NCBI RefSeq assembly: GCF_003217255.1 | Contig: NZ_QJTE01000007.1 | Location: forward strand, 39,640 to 103,639 | Direction: 5' to 3' | Source: Pseudoroseicyclus aestuarii | GTDB taxonomy: Bacteria; Pseudomonadota; Alphaproteobacteria; Rhodobacterales; Rhodobacteraceae | DNA: 64,000 nt | In this document: piece after piece, positions 8,431-17,267 of the stretch | How positions within the stretch are numbered: position 1 is the first letter of the stretch | Layout: the number at the start of each line of letters is the position of its first letter | Program-made: the position numbers and the translations under genes | Notes under the pieces: model-generated | What the model was told of the DNA's origin: nothing | What the model saw: the letters and a program-made list of their open reading frames with translations, nothing else | Databases searched by the model: none

Positions 8431-8892
8431 TCAGTCCGTTTGGGTCCAGGGCGTCCCGTCGGCATGGGTATAGCCCTGCGGCGGGTGCAGGAGGTCGATG
8501 CCGGGATAGGTGGTGGTGTTTTCAGGGTTCCTGCTGCCGACGACCAGGTAGAGGCAATCGGCCTCCGAGTCGTTGCGCAGCGCGTGTCCGACAGGTGTCC
8601 CGGCTTTCCACACGCAGCAGTCGCCCGGGCCGATGAGGCTTTCCTCCTCGCCCTCGATCACCGTCAGGCTGCCCTCGATCATGTAGAGGAACTCGTCCTC
8701 GTGGCTTTCCCAATGCGTCTGGGAGGAGCGGCCACCGGGGACGAGCCGCTCGACCATGGCGCCGAACTGCGTCAGGCCTCCGGCATCCGATACCTCGCGG
8801 TAGAACTGCCTGCCGCGGCCAAGGGTGTAGGGGCCGGGGTAGGCGGAGATGCCCTCGGTCTCGGGCACCTCGGTCTTGCGGATGATGGTCAT
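8431..8892 (-). CDS. Cupin-domain protein
   Basis: A 153-residue single-domain cupin. The metal-site motif 1 reads HWESHEDEFLYMIEG, and motif 2 contains PGDCCVWKAGTPVGH. The four usual ligands (His, His, Glu, His) are present, so a metal is probably bound. The function is unknown; relatives include sugar-binding or tautomerase-like proteins. It lies 10 nt downstream of the zinc-ribbon gene and could be the last gene of that operon. Confidence 0.75.
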   Translation of the reverse strand: MTIIRKTEVPETEGISAYPGPYTLGRGRQFYREVSDAGGLTQFGAMVERLVPGGRSSQTHWESHEDEFLYMIEGSLTVIEGEEESLIGPGDCCVWKAGTPVGHALRNDSEADCLYLVVGSRNPENTTTYPGIDLLHPPQGYTHADGTPWTQTD

Positions 8893-8902
8893 GCGGGCCC
8901 CC

Positions 8903-10045
8903 TCAGGTCTGGCCGTAGACGAGGGCCGCGATGCCTGCGACGATCAGCGCGGCGATGACGGCGAGGGCGATCTTCCACTTCGAATAGGGCCGTTCGCCCT
9001 GCACCTTGCCGGTGCGGGCATTGACCACGAACTGGAAGCTGCGCCCCTTGTAGCGGTAGGCGGCGGTCCAGACCGGCAGCAGCACGTGCTTGAAGGTCAC
9101 GTCGCTGACCTGCGTCTGAACCGAAGCGATGCGCTGGTGATCGCCGCCGATGTCACGGCGCACGTCCTGGGCGATGGTGCGGTCCATCACGGCGCGCGCC
9201 TCGGCAAAGCCCTCTTCCAGCTCGATCCGGTAGGATTCGGCCATGAAACCGGCAAGGTATTCGGGGCGGTAGGCGGCCAGCTCCGACAGGTCCCAGGGGG
9301 CGAGGGCGTCGGTATGCGCCTTCGGCAGCGATGGCGTCGCGAGGATCAGCACGTCGTCGAAGAAGCGCTGCACCCGCCCGCGCACGTTGCGCCAGCGGGT
9401 CCGGCGTTCCTGCACGGTCTGCCGCTTGCCGTCGCGGGTGATCGTGCGGGTCACGTAGTAATCGTCGCCGCGCTCGCCGGTATAGGCGCTGCGGGTCTGT
9501 GCATCGAAGGTCCAGAAGGGCACGTAAAGCCCGTTCAGCTGCCGCCCCTTGCGGGCATAGTCGCGCAGCCCGTTGGGCGCAAACCAGAGGCTGCCCAGCC
9601 AGTCGCGCATCGCCTGCCGGGCCGCGCCCTCGTCGATGGCGAAGGGCAGCACACCGCGCGGCTTGATGTGCCGCGACAGCCCCGTGTCGGCGACGACGGC
9701 GGTGTCGCAATAGGGGCAGCGGGCGGCATGTTCCCCCGCTGGAAAGTCCACCTGTGCGCCGCAGCTGGGGCAGGGGGTGACGCGCGTCACCTCGGCATGG
9801 GCCTCGGGCACCGTCCCGCGCCGGGCGCTGTCGAAGTCCAGCTCCTCGGTCGCCGCGCTGCGCGGCGCCGGGACGATGGGCGCGTCATGGCCGCATTGCG
9901 GGCAGTGCAGCGTGGCGGTGCCGGGGGCATAGCGCATGTCGCTGCCGCAGGTCGGGCAGGGGAAGCGATGTTCCTCGACCGGGGTGGCAGAGGGCGTCTC
10001 TGGCCGCGCCCTGTCGGGGCGCGGCACATCCGGGATGTCACTCAC
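8903..10045 (-). CDS. TFIIB-type zinc-ribbon membrane protein (YdjG-like)
   Basis: A 380-residue protein with two Cys4 zinc ribbons (CPTCG..CPQCG about 29-52; CPSCG..CPYCD about 92-116), a soluble middle region, and one C-terminal transmembrane helix (about 356-376). This layout matches the group containing Bacillus YdjG, which anchors the PspA-like YdjF at the membrane together with YdjH and the SPFH protein YdjI. Here it sits 15 nt after an SPFH gene, preserving that pairing, but no PspA gene is visible. The functional analogy is inference. Confidence 0.75.
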   Translation of the reverse strand: MSDIPDVPRPDRARPETPSATPVEEHRFPCPTCGSDMRYAPGTATLHCPQCGHDAPIVPAPRSAATEELDFDSARRGTVPEAHAEVTRVTPCPSCGAQVDFPAGEHAARCPYCDTAVVADTGLSRHIKPRGVLPFAIDEGAARQAMRDWLGSLWFAPNGLRDYARKGRQLNGLYVPFWTFDAQTRSAYTGERGDDYYVTRTITRDGKRQTVQERRTRWRNVRGRVQRFFDDVLILATPSLPKAHTDALAPWDLSELAAYRPEYLAGFMAESYRIELEEGFAEARAVMDRTIAQDVRRDIGGDHQRIASVQTQVSDVTFKHVLLPVWTAAYRYKGRSFQFVVNARTGKVQGERPYSKWKIALAVIAALIVAGIAALVYGQT

Positions 10046-10060
10046 GCGGGGCCGTCCGGA

Positions 10061-11188
10061 TCAGGCGCCCGGGGCGGGCGGCGGCGGGGGCGGCGGCATC
10101 ACGGTAAAAAGCTGCGCCAGCTCGGCCACCTCTTCCGCGCGCATCCAGCCGTCCTGCCCGGCGGTCCAGACAAGGGTGCTGCGGGTCAGGCTGCCCTCGG
10201 CGGCCTGCCGGCCCAGAGAGGCACGGGAATAGGGGCCGCGCGTCTGCCCGTTCTCCGCGATGTGCCAGACATGCTCGGGCGGCGGAGGCGGCGGCGGGGC
10301 GGCCTGCGGTGCCTGGGCCTCCTGCGCGGGGCGCGGGCCCCAGGGGCCCGCAGCGGCGCCGGCCATGCCGAAGCCCATGCCCATGCCGATCCCGGCGCCC
10401 ATGCCGCCGTTCGGATTGCGCGCCGCCTCGCCCATCGCCTCGGCGGCGGCGTATTGCGAAAAGCTGTTGAGATCGCCGACGATCCCCATCGAGGTCCGCT
10501 TGTCGAGCGCCTTCTCCACCGCCTCGGGGAGCGAGATGTTCTCGACGTAGAACTCCGGGATCTCGAGGCCGTAGTCCGCGATGACAGGCCGGATCGCCTC
10601 GGTTACCAGCTTGCCTAGGTCGCGGGTATTGGCGGCCATGTCGAGGACCGGGATGCCGCTCGCGGCGAGCACCCGGCTGACCTCCTGCACGACGACGTTG
10701 CGGATCTGGACCGAGATCTCCTGCGTGGAAAAATCGCCGTCGGTGCCGGTGATCTCCTGCAGGAACTTCGCCGGATCGGCGATGCGCATGGTGTAGCTGC
10801 CGAAGGCGCGCAGGCGCACGGGCCCGAACTCCGGATCGCGGCACATGATCGGGTTCTTCGTGCCCCACTTGAGGTCGGTGAAGCGGGTCGTGTTGACGAA
10901 GTAGATCTCGGACTTGAAGGGCGAGCGGAAGCCGTGGTCCCAATGCTGCAGCGAGGTCATCACCGGCATGTTGTTGGTCTCAAGCTCGTAGAGACCGGGG
11001 CGAAAGGTATCGGCCAGCTGCCCCTCGTGCACGAAGACGGCGGCCTGCCCCTCGCGCACCGTCAGCTTGGCGCCGTACTTGATCTCGTGTCCGTAGCGCT
11101 CGAACCGCCAGACCATGGTGTCGCGACTGTCGTCGGTCCAGGCGATGACGTCGATGAACTGCCCGGAGAGGAAATCGAAGAGGGCCAT
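10061..11188 (-). CDS. SPFH-domain protein with C-terminal GYF_2-like domain (YdjI-like)
   Basis: A 375-residue protein. Residues 1-250 form an SPFH/band-7-like domain of the YdjI (virion-core-protein-like) group, including the RTSMGIVGDLNSFSQYAAAEA segment. A Gly/Met-rich then Pro-rich linker (about 255-305) leads to a GYF_2-type domain (WHIAENGQTRGPYSRASL), and the protein ends in polyproline. No N-terminal membrane helix is seen. It is probably a membrane-associated scaffold acting with the zinc-ribbon partner encoded next. Confidence 0.8.
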   Translation of the reverse strand: MALFDFLSGQFIDVIAWTDDSRDTMVWRFERYGHEIKYGAKLTVREGQAAVFVHEGQLADTFRPGLYELETNNMPVMTSLQHWDHGFRSPFKSEIYFVNTTRFTDLKWGTKNPIMCRDPEFGPVRLRAFGSYTMRIADPAKFLQEITGTDGDFSTQEISVQIRNVVVQEVSRVLAASGIPVLDMAANTRDLGKLVTEAIRPVIADYGLEIPEFYVENISLPEAVEKALDKRTSMGIVGDLNSFSQYAAAEAMGEAARNPNGGMGAGIGMGMGFGMAGAAAGPWGPRPAQEAQAPQAAPPPPPPPEHVWHIAENGQTRGPYSRASLGRQAAEGSLTRSTLVWTAGQDGWMRAEEVAELAQLFTVMPPPPPPPAPGA

Positions 11189-11283
11189 GCAGAGGTCTCC
11201 TTGCGCCGCTTGTTCCTAACTAGGGACGCGGGCCGGGCGGCGGCAAGAGGGCGCGGCGGGAAATCGCCCGCCGGGCCGGGCAC

Positions 11284-12276
11284 CTAGACCGGGGTCTCCA
11301 TCAGCTCGCGCGCGATCTCGCGGGCGATGGGCGCGGCCTCGGCGGCCGACATGCCGGGCGCCAGCCGGTCGTCGTAGAGCATCTGCAGCAGAAGCTCGTC
11401 GTGCCGGGTCAGCAGGCCGAACTCCTCGTTGTCGTTGAAAATCGAGGGGCGGGCGAGGGGGCTGTCGTTCACGAGGCCCATGCCCTGCGCCAGCTCCTCA
11501 TGGATGCAGGCAAGGCGCAGCAGGTCGGGATGCTCGCCCCGGATCAGCGCGATGGCATGGCTGTAGGTCTGCCCGCCCCCCTGATCGAGGGCGATCACCA
11601 TGCACAGCGTATCGGGCGGCGGCTGCAGGAAGGCGCGGACCGAACTGTCGGAGATGCCGGGCACCAGCGCGCGCAGCTTCGCGGCGGCGGGACCGCGATC
11701 GTCCTCGTTCAGCACCATGACGGTGAAATTGCCGCCCGAGGGGACCTGCGCGATGGGATGGCCGGTCAGCCGGGCAAGGCGGCTGGCATAGGTGGTGATC
11801 GCGCTCTGGTCGCGGTCGCGCTGGCGCTGCGGCACGGTATCGCCGAAGACGACGTCCATGCGGATCGGCTGCTCCCACCGGCGCAGCCGGCTGAGTTGCG
11901 AGCGCTGCTCTAGCCGGCCGTCCGCTTCGGTGTATTCATCGTAAAGCGCGATGCGGATGAAATCGCGCGCCAGCATCTGGTCGGTGAAGGGTACGTCGGC
12001 GGGATCGCGGTCGCCGCGCAGCTGGCCGCGGGCCAGCATCTGGCTTTGCATCCGGGCGTAACGCTCCGACAGCGCGAGGCTGAGGTCCGAGCGCGGCGGG
12101 ACCTCTGGCGGCGCGGGCCGGTCGGGGCGCGCGACGGGCTGCATCGACGTGCGCGGCTCGGGCACCGGCGCCTCGGGGGGCGGCACCTCCTGGCAGGCGG
12201 CAAGCAGCGCCAGCAGCCCCAGCGCGGGGGCCGCGGCGCCGAAGCGCGGGCCGCGCTGGCGCCGCGCGTGCCTCAC
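11284..12276 (-). CDS. DUF2927-domain lipoprotein
   Basis: A 330-residue protein. Starting at GTG 12276 it gives a basic N-terminus, a hydrophobic segment and a lipobox (LLALLAAC), so it is predicted to be lipidated after export. A Pro-rich stretch (to about 75) precedes the DUF2927 domain. Its hallmark C-terminal block includes CIHEELAQGMGLVND and RPSIFNDNEEFGLLTRHDE, which resembles a metalloprotease-type HE motif but is not proven catalytic. The GTGA overlap with the telA stop supports this start. Confidence 0.8.
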   Translation of the reverse strand: MRHARRQRGPRFGAAAPALGLLALLAACQEVPPPEAPVPEPRTSMQPVARPDRPAPPEVPPRSDLSLALSERYARMQSQMLARGQLRGDRDPADVPFTDQMLARDFIRIALYDEYTEADGRLEQRSQLSRLRRWEQPIRMDVVFGDTVPQRQRDRDQSAITTYASRLARLTGHPIAQVPSGGNFTVMVLNEDDRGPAAAKLRALVPGISDSSVRAFLQPPPDTLCMVIALDQGGGQTYSHAIALIRGEHPDLLRLACIHEELAQGMGLVNDSPLARPSIFNDNEEFGLLTRHDELLLQMLYDDRLAPGMSAAEAAPIAREIARELMETPV

Positions 12277-13475
12277 CGCCGGGAGGACGCCGAGGCGGCG
12301 CCGCCCGCTCCGTCCCGCGCGCTGGCAGAGGCGAGGGCGCCGCGCAGGTCGCCTTCCATGCGCGCCAGTTCGGCCTCGGCCTCGGCGCGCTTCTTCTTGC
12401 CCTCGTCCGCGATGGCGAGGCTTTCGTCGATGCTGGCGATCAGGTTGGCATTGGCCGCCTTCACCGCCTCGATGTCGAAGACGCCGCGCTCCATCTGCGT
12501 GCGCACCTCGCGGTTGGCCTGACGCAGGTTCTCGGCATTGGCGGTCAGCAGCTCGTTTGTCAGATCGGCGGCGTCCTTGACGGCGCCCGCCGCCTCGGCG
12601 CTGCGCTGGATCGTGACCGCCTGCGCAAGCTGCGTCTCCCACAGCGGCACGGTGTTCACGAGGGTGGAGTTGATCTTGGTCACGAGGCTCTTGTCGTTCT
12701 CCTGCACCAGCCGGATCGAGGGCAAGGACTGCATCGTCACCTGCCGCGTCAGCTTCAGGTCGTGCACCCGCCGCTCAAGGTCGTCGCGGCCCGCGCGCAG
12801 GTCGCGCAGCTCCTGCGCCGCCATGACCTTGGCCTCTTCGGCCGTGGCCTCGACCTGCGCCGCCTTGGCGGGGATCACGGTCCCGTCCAGCTCGGCCAGC
12901 TTGGCCTCGCCCGCGGCGATGTAGAGCGCGAGTTCGTCGTAGAAGGCGAGCGTCTTGTCATAGAGGACATCGAGGCTTTCGATGTCCTTCATCAGCGCAT
13001 GCTCGTGGCGCAGCAGGTCGTCGGTGATCCGGTCGATCTGCTGCTGCACGCCGCGGTATTTCTCCTGGAACTTGGCCAGCGGCTTGGCCCGGCCCATGAG
13101 GCGGTCCCAGAGGCTGCGCTTGCGGTTCGGGTCCAGCTCTCCGACGTCGAAGCCGCGGATCGTGGCGACGATGTCGCGCAGCGAGTTGCCCGCCGGTCCG
13201 ACATCCTTGTTCTGCACACCCGAGAGCATGGCTTGGCTGATCGTCTGAAGCTCTTCCTGCGCGGCAGAGCCGAAGCCGACGATGGAGCGCGCGTCGGCCA
13301 CGTCGATCTGCGCCATGCGACGCTCGATCTCGGCGCTGCGGGCGGGATCGGCGGCGGACAGCGGCGTCACCTCCTGCGCGGGCTCGGGCAGGCGCAGGGC
13401 AGTCAGCCGCTCCACCTCGGCCGATGCGGCGGCGCGCTCCCTCAGGGCCGCGGTCTTCTTGTCGTTCTCGGCCAT
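12273..13475 (-). CDS. telA: TelA-family toxic anion resistance protein
   Basis: A 400-residue, largely alpha-helical cytoplasmic protein matching TelA/YaaN. Typical stretches are LWDRLMGRAKPLAKFQEKY (about 137), TLAFYDELALYIAAGE, and the long coiled-coil middle with VQENDKSLVTKINSTLVNTV. TelA proteins are linked to tellurite and cell-envelope stress tolerance, with unknown mechanism. It follows xpaC by 19 nt, reproducing the xpaC-yaaN pairing of Bacillus, and overlaps the DUF2927 gene by 4 nt. Confidence 0.9.
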   Translation of the reverse strand: MAENDKKTAALRERAAASAEVERLTALRLPEPAQEVTPLSAADPARSAEIERRMAQIDVADARSIVGFGSAAQEELQTISQAMLSGVQNKDVGPAGNSLRDIVATIRGFDVGELDPNRKRSLWDRLMGRAKPLAKFQEKYRGVQQQIDRITDDLLRHEHALMKDIESLDVLYDKTLAFYDELALYIAAGEAKLAELDGTVIPAKAAQVEATAEEAKVMAAQELRDLRAGRDDLERRVHDLKLTRQVTMQSLPSIRLVQENDKSLVTKINSTLVNTVPLWETQLAQAVTIQRSAEAAGAVKDAADLTNELLTANAENLRQANREVRTQMERGVFDIEAVKAANANLIASIDESLAIADEGKKKRAEAEAELARMEGDLRGALASASARDGAGGAASASSRR

Positions 13476-13494
13476 GGTGGTGCCTTTCCTTGCC

Positions 13495-14379
13495 TTACCG
13501 CGTCTCAACGCCGTCCTGCGCGAGCCGATCCCGCAGTACATTCATCTCGATGTCCAGCGCCGTCCGATCGGATTCGAGCAGAGCCTCGGTGCGCTGTGTG
13601 AATCCGGTCTCGAGATCGGTCAGCAGCTGCTCGTAATCGCGCAGCGCGTCGGTATCGCGGCTGCGCGGCCAGAGCTGCGCGAACTTCTGCGAGGCATCGC
13701 GCGCCCCCATCAGGTAGACCCCGAGATAGCGCCGCGCGGCGGCCAGCTCTCGCGGGTCTTCCTGCACGGCGCGGATCATCGCCCGCGCCCGGCCCTGAAA
13801 GGCCAGCACGCGGCTGTCGAGGCGGCGGTTGCCAAGGACGGCGATGCTCTCGCGCATCTGCGCGAGGTAGGTCTCGGCCTCGTCGATGACGCGGGCAACG
13901 CGGTCCTGCTGAAAGGCATCGACCCCCTCGATCCGCTTGTCGCGCAGCGGGTCGATCCCGAAGGCGGCGACATGCAGCCCTGTCGCGGCGATGCCGTAAA
14001 GCACGGCGCCGATCACTCCGGCATCCCCGCTCCAGCCCGCCAGCGCGACGCCGATGCCCGTCAGGCCCGAGGCGAGCATCTTGCGCGGCAGGGCGGGGCG
14101 GCGGGCGGCGGGGCGTTCGGCATAGGCGGCCTCGGCCCGCAGCCCGTGGCGCAGCAGCCAGGCGGCCAAGGCCATGGCACCGGCGCCCACCAGCCCGGCG
14201 AGCAGTCCGGCAGGCCCCGCGCCGAGCGAGGCGACGGCGAGCACGGCGGGCGGCACGAAAAGAAGGTTCGCCTTGGTCCCGGCGGCATCGACGCGCGCCT
14301 CGCGCAGCGCGGCCTCCTGCAGGGGCGCATCCGCGCCGCGCGCGCCGGGGCTGTAACGCCCGCCGAAGCGCCGGGCCAT
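13495..14379 (-). CDS. XpaC-like 5-bromo-4-chloroindolyl phosphate hydrolysis family protein
   Basis: A 294-residue protein. Two hydrophobic hairpins (about 38-75 and 103-142) make it membrane bound; the C-terminal half (about 150-294) is a helical domain with the family pattern RVIDEAETYLAQMRESI. The name comes from a Bacillus phenotype; no catalytic motif is visible and hydrolase activity is doubtful. It shares one base with the upstream small membrane gene (TGATG) and is followed by telA. Confidence 0.8.
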   Translation of the reverse strand: MARRFGGRYSPGARGADAPLQEAALREARVDAAGTKANLLFVPPAVLAVASLGAGPAGLLAGLVGAGAMALAAWLLRHGLRAEAAYAERPAARRPALPRKMLASGLTGIGVALAGWSGDAGVIGAVLYGIAATGLHVAAFGIDPLRDKRIEGVDAFQQDRVARVIDEAETYLAQMRESIAVLGNRRLDSRVLAFQGRARAMIRAVQEDPRELAAARRYLGVYLMGARDASQKFAQLWPRSRDTDALRDYEQLLTDLETGFTQRTEALLESDRTALDIEMNVLRDRLAQDGVETR

Positions 14380-14588
14380 CAGGCCGCCCCCAGGACGCCG
14401 GTCGAGACGCCCAGCATCAGAAGGAAGAGGACGAGGTAGGATAGGGTCCGGAAGGCCGGGGGCATCGCGGTCTCCTGTCGCGCGGGAAGGGGGGTGCCGC
14501 TGCGCCGGCTTTGCAGGCCGCGCAGCAGCGCGGCGGCAGCCAGCGCCAGGCCCGCGAGGATCGTCAGCAGAAGAATAAGGCGGGTCAT
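14379..14588 (-). CDS. Small two-helix membrane protein heading the xpaC-telA operon
   Basis: A 69-residue protein with two predicted membrane helices (about 3-23 and 47-67) joined by a short basic loop containing SRRSGTPLPARQ. No family is recognised. It is supported as a real gene by its hydrophobic pattern, an ATG start, and a TGATG stop-start overlap with xpaC. It may be a membrane partner of XpaC. Confidence 0.6.
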   Translation of the reverse strand: MTRLILLLTILAGLALAAAALLRGLQSRRSGTPLPARQETAMPPAFRTLSYLVLFLLMLGVSTGVLGAA

Positions 14589-14650
14589 CGCGCGGCCGGG
14601 TTGTTCAACATGGATTTGACATAGGGTCGGCCCGCCCGCGTTTCGAGGGG

Positions 14651-15697
14651 TCAGCCGTCGCGGCGCGGACCCCGCCGACCGCTTGGCCCCGGTTTGCCGC
14701 CGGGCCCGCCGCGCTTGCGGTCCCCCGGACCGGCACCTTTGCCTGCAGCCGGCGCGCCGCGTTCGCCCGCGGGGCCCGAGGCGGCTGTCTTGCTGCGGAA
14801 GGTGCGGCCCCCCGAGGGCTTCACCTTGCTCGACGGCGCATTGGGCGAGCGCGGCGCCTTGCCGGGCCCGGACTTCGCCGCCAGCTTCGCCGCGTCCTTG
14901 GCGCTCGGCTTGCGGGGGCCGCGGCGGACCTGTCGCGGGGCCTCGGCCTCGGGCAACAGGCCTTGGCCCAGCTGTTCGCGCAGGATGCGGGGACGCACCT
15001 CTTCCACCGCGCCGCTTTCGAGGGTGCCCAGCTGGAAGGGGCCGTAGCTGATCCGGATGAGGCGCAGCACGGTGGCGCCGATCGCGTCCATCGCGCGGCG
15101 GATCTCGCGGTTCTTGCCCTCGCGGATCGCGACGGTCAGCCAGGAGTTCGCGCCCTGCACCCGGTCGAAACGGACCTCCATCGGCTGGTAATCGACGCCC
15201 TCGACGGTGATGCCGGCGCGCAGCTCGGCCAGGCGATCCTCGCTCGGGCTGCCTTTCACGCGCACGCGGTAGCGCCGCATCCACCCCGTTGACGGCAGTT
15301 CCAGCCGCCGCTTCAGCCCGCCGTCGTTGGTCAGCAGCAGCAGCCCTTCGGAGGTCAGGTCGAGGCGCCCGACGCTCATCACTCGGGGCAGATCCTCGGG
15401 CAGGGTGTCGAAGACCGTCTCGCGCCCCTTCTCGTCGCGGGCCGATGTCACGAGGCCCGAGGGCTTGTGATAAAGCCAGAGCCGCGCGGGCTGCGGCGCC
15501 TCCACCGGCTTGCCATCGACGGTGATGCGGTCGGCGGGCGTCACGTTCAGCGCCGGGCTGTCGATCGGGGCGCCGTTCACGCGGACCCGGCCCTCCGCGA
15601 TCATGCGTTCCGCGTCCCGGCGCGAGGCGAGGCCCGCGCGGCTGAGCATCTTGGCGATGCGGTCGCCCTTGGGGGCCTGTGGTGTCTCGTCGCTCAT
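14651..15697 (-). CDS. rluB: 23S rRNA pseudouridine synthase RluB
   Basis: A 348-residue protein: N-terminal S4 RNA-binding domain (about 11-57), then the RluB/RsuA catalytic domain with GRLDLTSEGLLLLTNDG, where Asp113 is the nucleophile. EGKNREIRRAMDAIG is the second signature. Family members modify the peptidyl-transferase region of 23S rRNA (U2605 in E. coli). The C-terminal 100 residues are a low-complexity Lys/Arg/Gly/Pro tail, common in alphaproteobacteria. It is divergent from tadA with a 64-nt shared upstream region. Confidence 0.93.
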   Translation of the reverse strand: MSDETPQAPKGDRIAKMLSRAGLASRRDAERMIAEGRVRVNGAPIDSPALNVTPADRITVDGKPVEAPQPARLWLYHKPSGLVTSARDEKGRETVFDTLPEDLPRVMSVGRLDLTSEGLLLLTNDGGLKRRLELPSTGWMRRYRVRVKGSPSEDRLAELRAGITVEGVDYQPMEVRFDRVQGANSWLTVAIREGKNREIRRAMDAIGATVLRLIRISYGPFQLGTLESGAVEEVRPRILREQLGQGLLPEAEAPRQVRRGPRKPSAKDAAKLAAKSGPGKAPRSPNAPSSKVKPSGGRTFRSKTAASGPAGERGAPAAGKGAGPGDRKRGGPGGKPGPSGRRGPRRDG

Positions 15698-15761
15698 GCC
15701 CGTCTCCTAACCCGGCGCGGCGCCTCTTGCCAGCGGCGGCTGCGAGGGGGAGACAGGCGCC

Positions 15762-16223
15762 ATGAACTTCGCGAGCGAGATGCAGGGGGCGCTGGAGGAA
15801 GCGCGCGCGGCCATGGCGCGCGGCGAGGTGCCGGTGGGCGCCGTGGTCACCGACGCGGCGGGCAGGGTGCTGTCCCGCGCCGGCAACCGCACGCGCGAGC
15901 TGCACGATCCCACCGCCCATGCCGAGATGCTGGCCCTGCGCGCCGCCGCCGCATCACTGGGGTCCGAGCGGCTGACGGGCTGCACGCTCTGGGTGACGCT
16001 GGAGCCCTGCGCGATGTGCGCCGCCGCCATCGCGGCCTTTCGCATTCGCCGTCTGGTCTATGCCGCCGCCGATCCCAAGTCCGGCGGCGTCGCGCAGGGA
16101 GCGCGCGTCTTCAGCCATCCCCAGGCGCATCACCGGCCCGAGGTCATCGACGGCATCGGCGCGGCAGAGGCCGAGGCGCTGCTGCGCGGGTTCTTCGAAG
16201 GTCTCAGGGACGGGCGCGGCTAG
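15762..16223 (+). CDS. tadA: tRNA-specific adenosine deaminase
   Basis: A 153-residue zinc deaminase. The catalytic motif HAE (His53, Glu55) and the zinc ligands in PCAMC (about 83-87) are intact. TadA converts A34 to inosine in tRNA-Arg(ACG), an essential wobble modification. An uninterrupted full-length N-terminus supports the start at 15762. Its stop overlaps that of the convergent lytic transglycosylase gene (shared CTAG). Confidence 0.95.
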   Translation: MNFASEMQGALEEARAAMARGEVPVGAVVTDAAGRVLSRAGNRTRELHDPTAHAEMLALRAAAASLGSERLTGCTLWVTLEPCAMCAAAIAAFRIRRLVYAAADPKSGGVAQGARVFSHPQAHHRPEVIDGIGAAEAEALLRGFFEGLRDGRG

Positions 16224-16672
16224 CGCAGGCCCGTCGCCTCGAGCAGGCCGCGGTCGCGGGCCTCGTAGTAATAGCCGCGGGAGTACCAGCCCACTGCCTC
16301 GTCGCGGTCTCCGTCAGAGACGAGCCAGGCGCCGCGCAGGTAGCGCACGGCGTAGCGCAGGTTGGTCTCGGCATCGAGGAGGTCCGAAGGCGCGCCGCGG
16401 AAGCCCATGGTGCGCGCGGTCTGCGGATGGATCTGCATGAGCCCGTAGTAGGGCCCGTTGCGGGCGCGGGGATTGTAGCTGCTCTCGCGCTTGACCACGC
16501 GGTGCACGAGGTCGCGCGGCACGTCGTAGTAGGTTGCGTATTGATCGACGAGGGCGCGGACCTGCGCATCGCCGCCCTGCGCCACGGGCTCGGGCGGCTC
16601 GCGCCCTGCGCAGGCCGCCAGCGGCAGCGTGCCGAGGCAAAGGACGAGGGCGCGGCGGGTCAGATGCGGCAT
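16220..16672 (-). CDS. Lytic transglycosylase (SLT domain) lipoprotein
   Basis: A 150-residue protein with a signal peptide and lipobox (TLPLAAC), then a compact SLT goose-lysozyme-like domain. The catalytic Glu lies in VKRESSYNPRARN and the substrate-groove motif is YGLMQIHPQTA. It cleaves the MurNAc-GlcNAc bond of peptidoglycan from an envelope-anchored position. The start at 16672 is chosen because it places the signal peptide correctly; longer in-frame upstream sequence is Pro/Arg-rich and not protein-like. Confidence 0.88.
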   Translation of the reverse strand: MPHLTRRALVLCLGTLPLAACAGREPPEPVAQGGDAQVRALVDQYATYYDVPRDLVHRVVKRESSYNPRARNGPYYGLMQIHPQTARTMGFRGAPSDLLDAETNLRYAVRYLRGAWLVSDGDRDEAVGWYSRGYYYEARDRGLLEATGLR

Positions 16673-16763
16673 CGGCGGGGTTTCCTGAGGGCATGGGCCG
16701 GGCGGCCGGGCCGATCCTGCACCGGTGGGTGCCCGACTGCCAAGGCCGTGCCCGGCCCGCGGC

Positions 16764-16928
16764 CTAGATGCTGGCGTAGTCGCGGAACAGCACGGGGCGC
16801 CGCGGCGCGGGCTGGCTGGCCGCGGAGGCGGGCTGGGCGCTCCGGTCCTGCGACGCCGCCGCCTCGGAGTCGCTGCCGGCCTGCGGCTGCGACTGGTTTT
16901 GCGGGGCCTGGTGAAAACTGCTCGCCAT
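16764..16928 (-). CDS. Small hydrophilic protein, unknown function
   Basis: A 54-residue reading frame starting with ATG 16928. An AGAGGAT ribosome-binding site lies about 7 nt upstream. The sequence is rich in Ser, Gln, Ala and Pro (MASSFHQAPQNQSQ..), disordered, and ends in the more ordered PVLFRDYASI. No family is recognised. The good ribosome-binding site and the distinctive C-terminus are the main support; conservation has not been tested. Confidence 0.5.
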   Translation of the reverse strand: MASSFHQAPQNQSQPQAGSDSEAAASQDRSAQPASAASQPAPRRPVLFRDYASI

Positions 16929-17267
16929 GAAAATATCCTCTGGATGGGCGGGACTTGGCGGTTGCCTGATCCCTCTGTGCGTACCGGGTCAATCCTACTA
17001 ATGCGTGAGGCCGCGGGCGGGGTCGCGGCGCGGCTGAAAGGCGGCACCATTTTGCCGAATGCTTCGCTTTGTTGCCGGATCGGCAGCGGATTGCAGCCTG
17101 CGCAGGCCGGCGCCGTGCCCGGCGACCATGGCCCCTGCCAGACGCGGCCCCACCAGAGTCGGTTGGCGATTCGCAGCGCGCCCGGGCGGGGGCGGGGACG
17201 GTATTAAGAGCCTGTTAACCACTCGGCGCCCAAGACTACTGGGGGGATATGTGCAGGGGGCAAGTAA
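16929..17267. other. 339-nt intergenic region, no gene recognised
   Basis: The region separates the small leftward gene from the rightward GGDEF gene and so should hold two divergent promoters. No convincing -35/-10 pair, operator palindrome or RNA gene is visible. It ends with a somewhat AT-richer stretch (TTAAGAGCCTGTTAACC, 17204-17220) upstream of the GGDEF gene. Confidence 0.5.

Noticed and set aside
8849..10618. 589-codon plus-strand frame across the zinc-ribbon and SPFH genes
   Set aside because: It runs antisense across two clear genes and their junction; sequence is low complexity and matches nothing.
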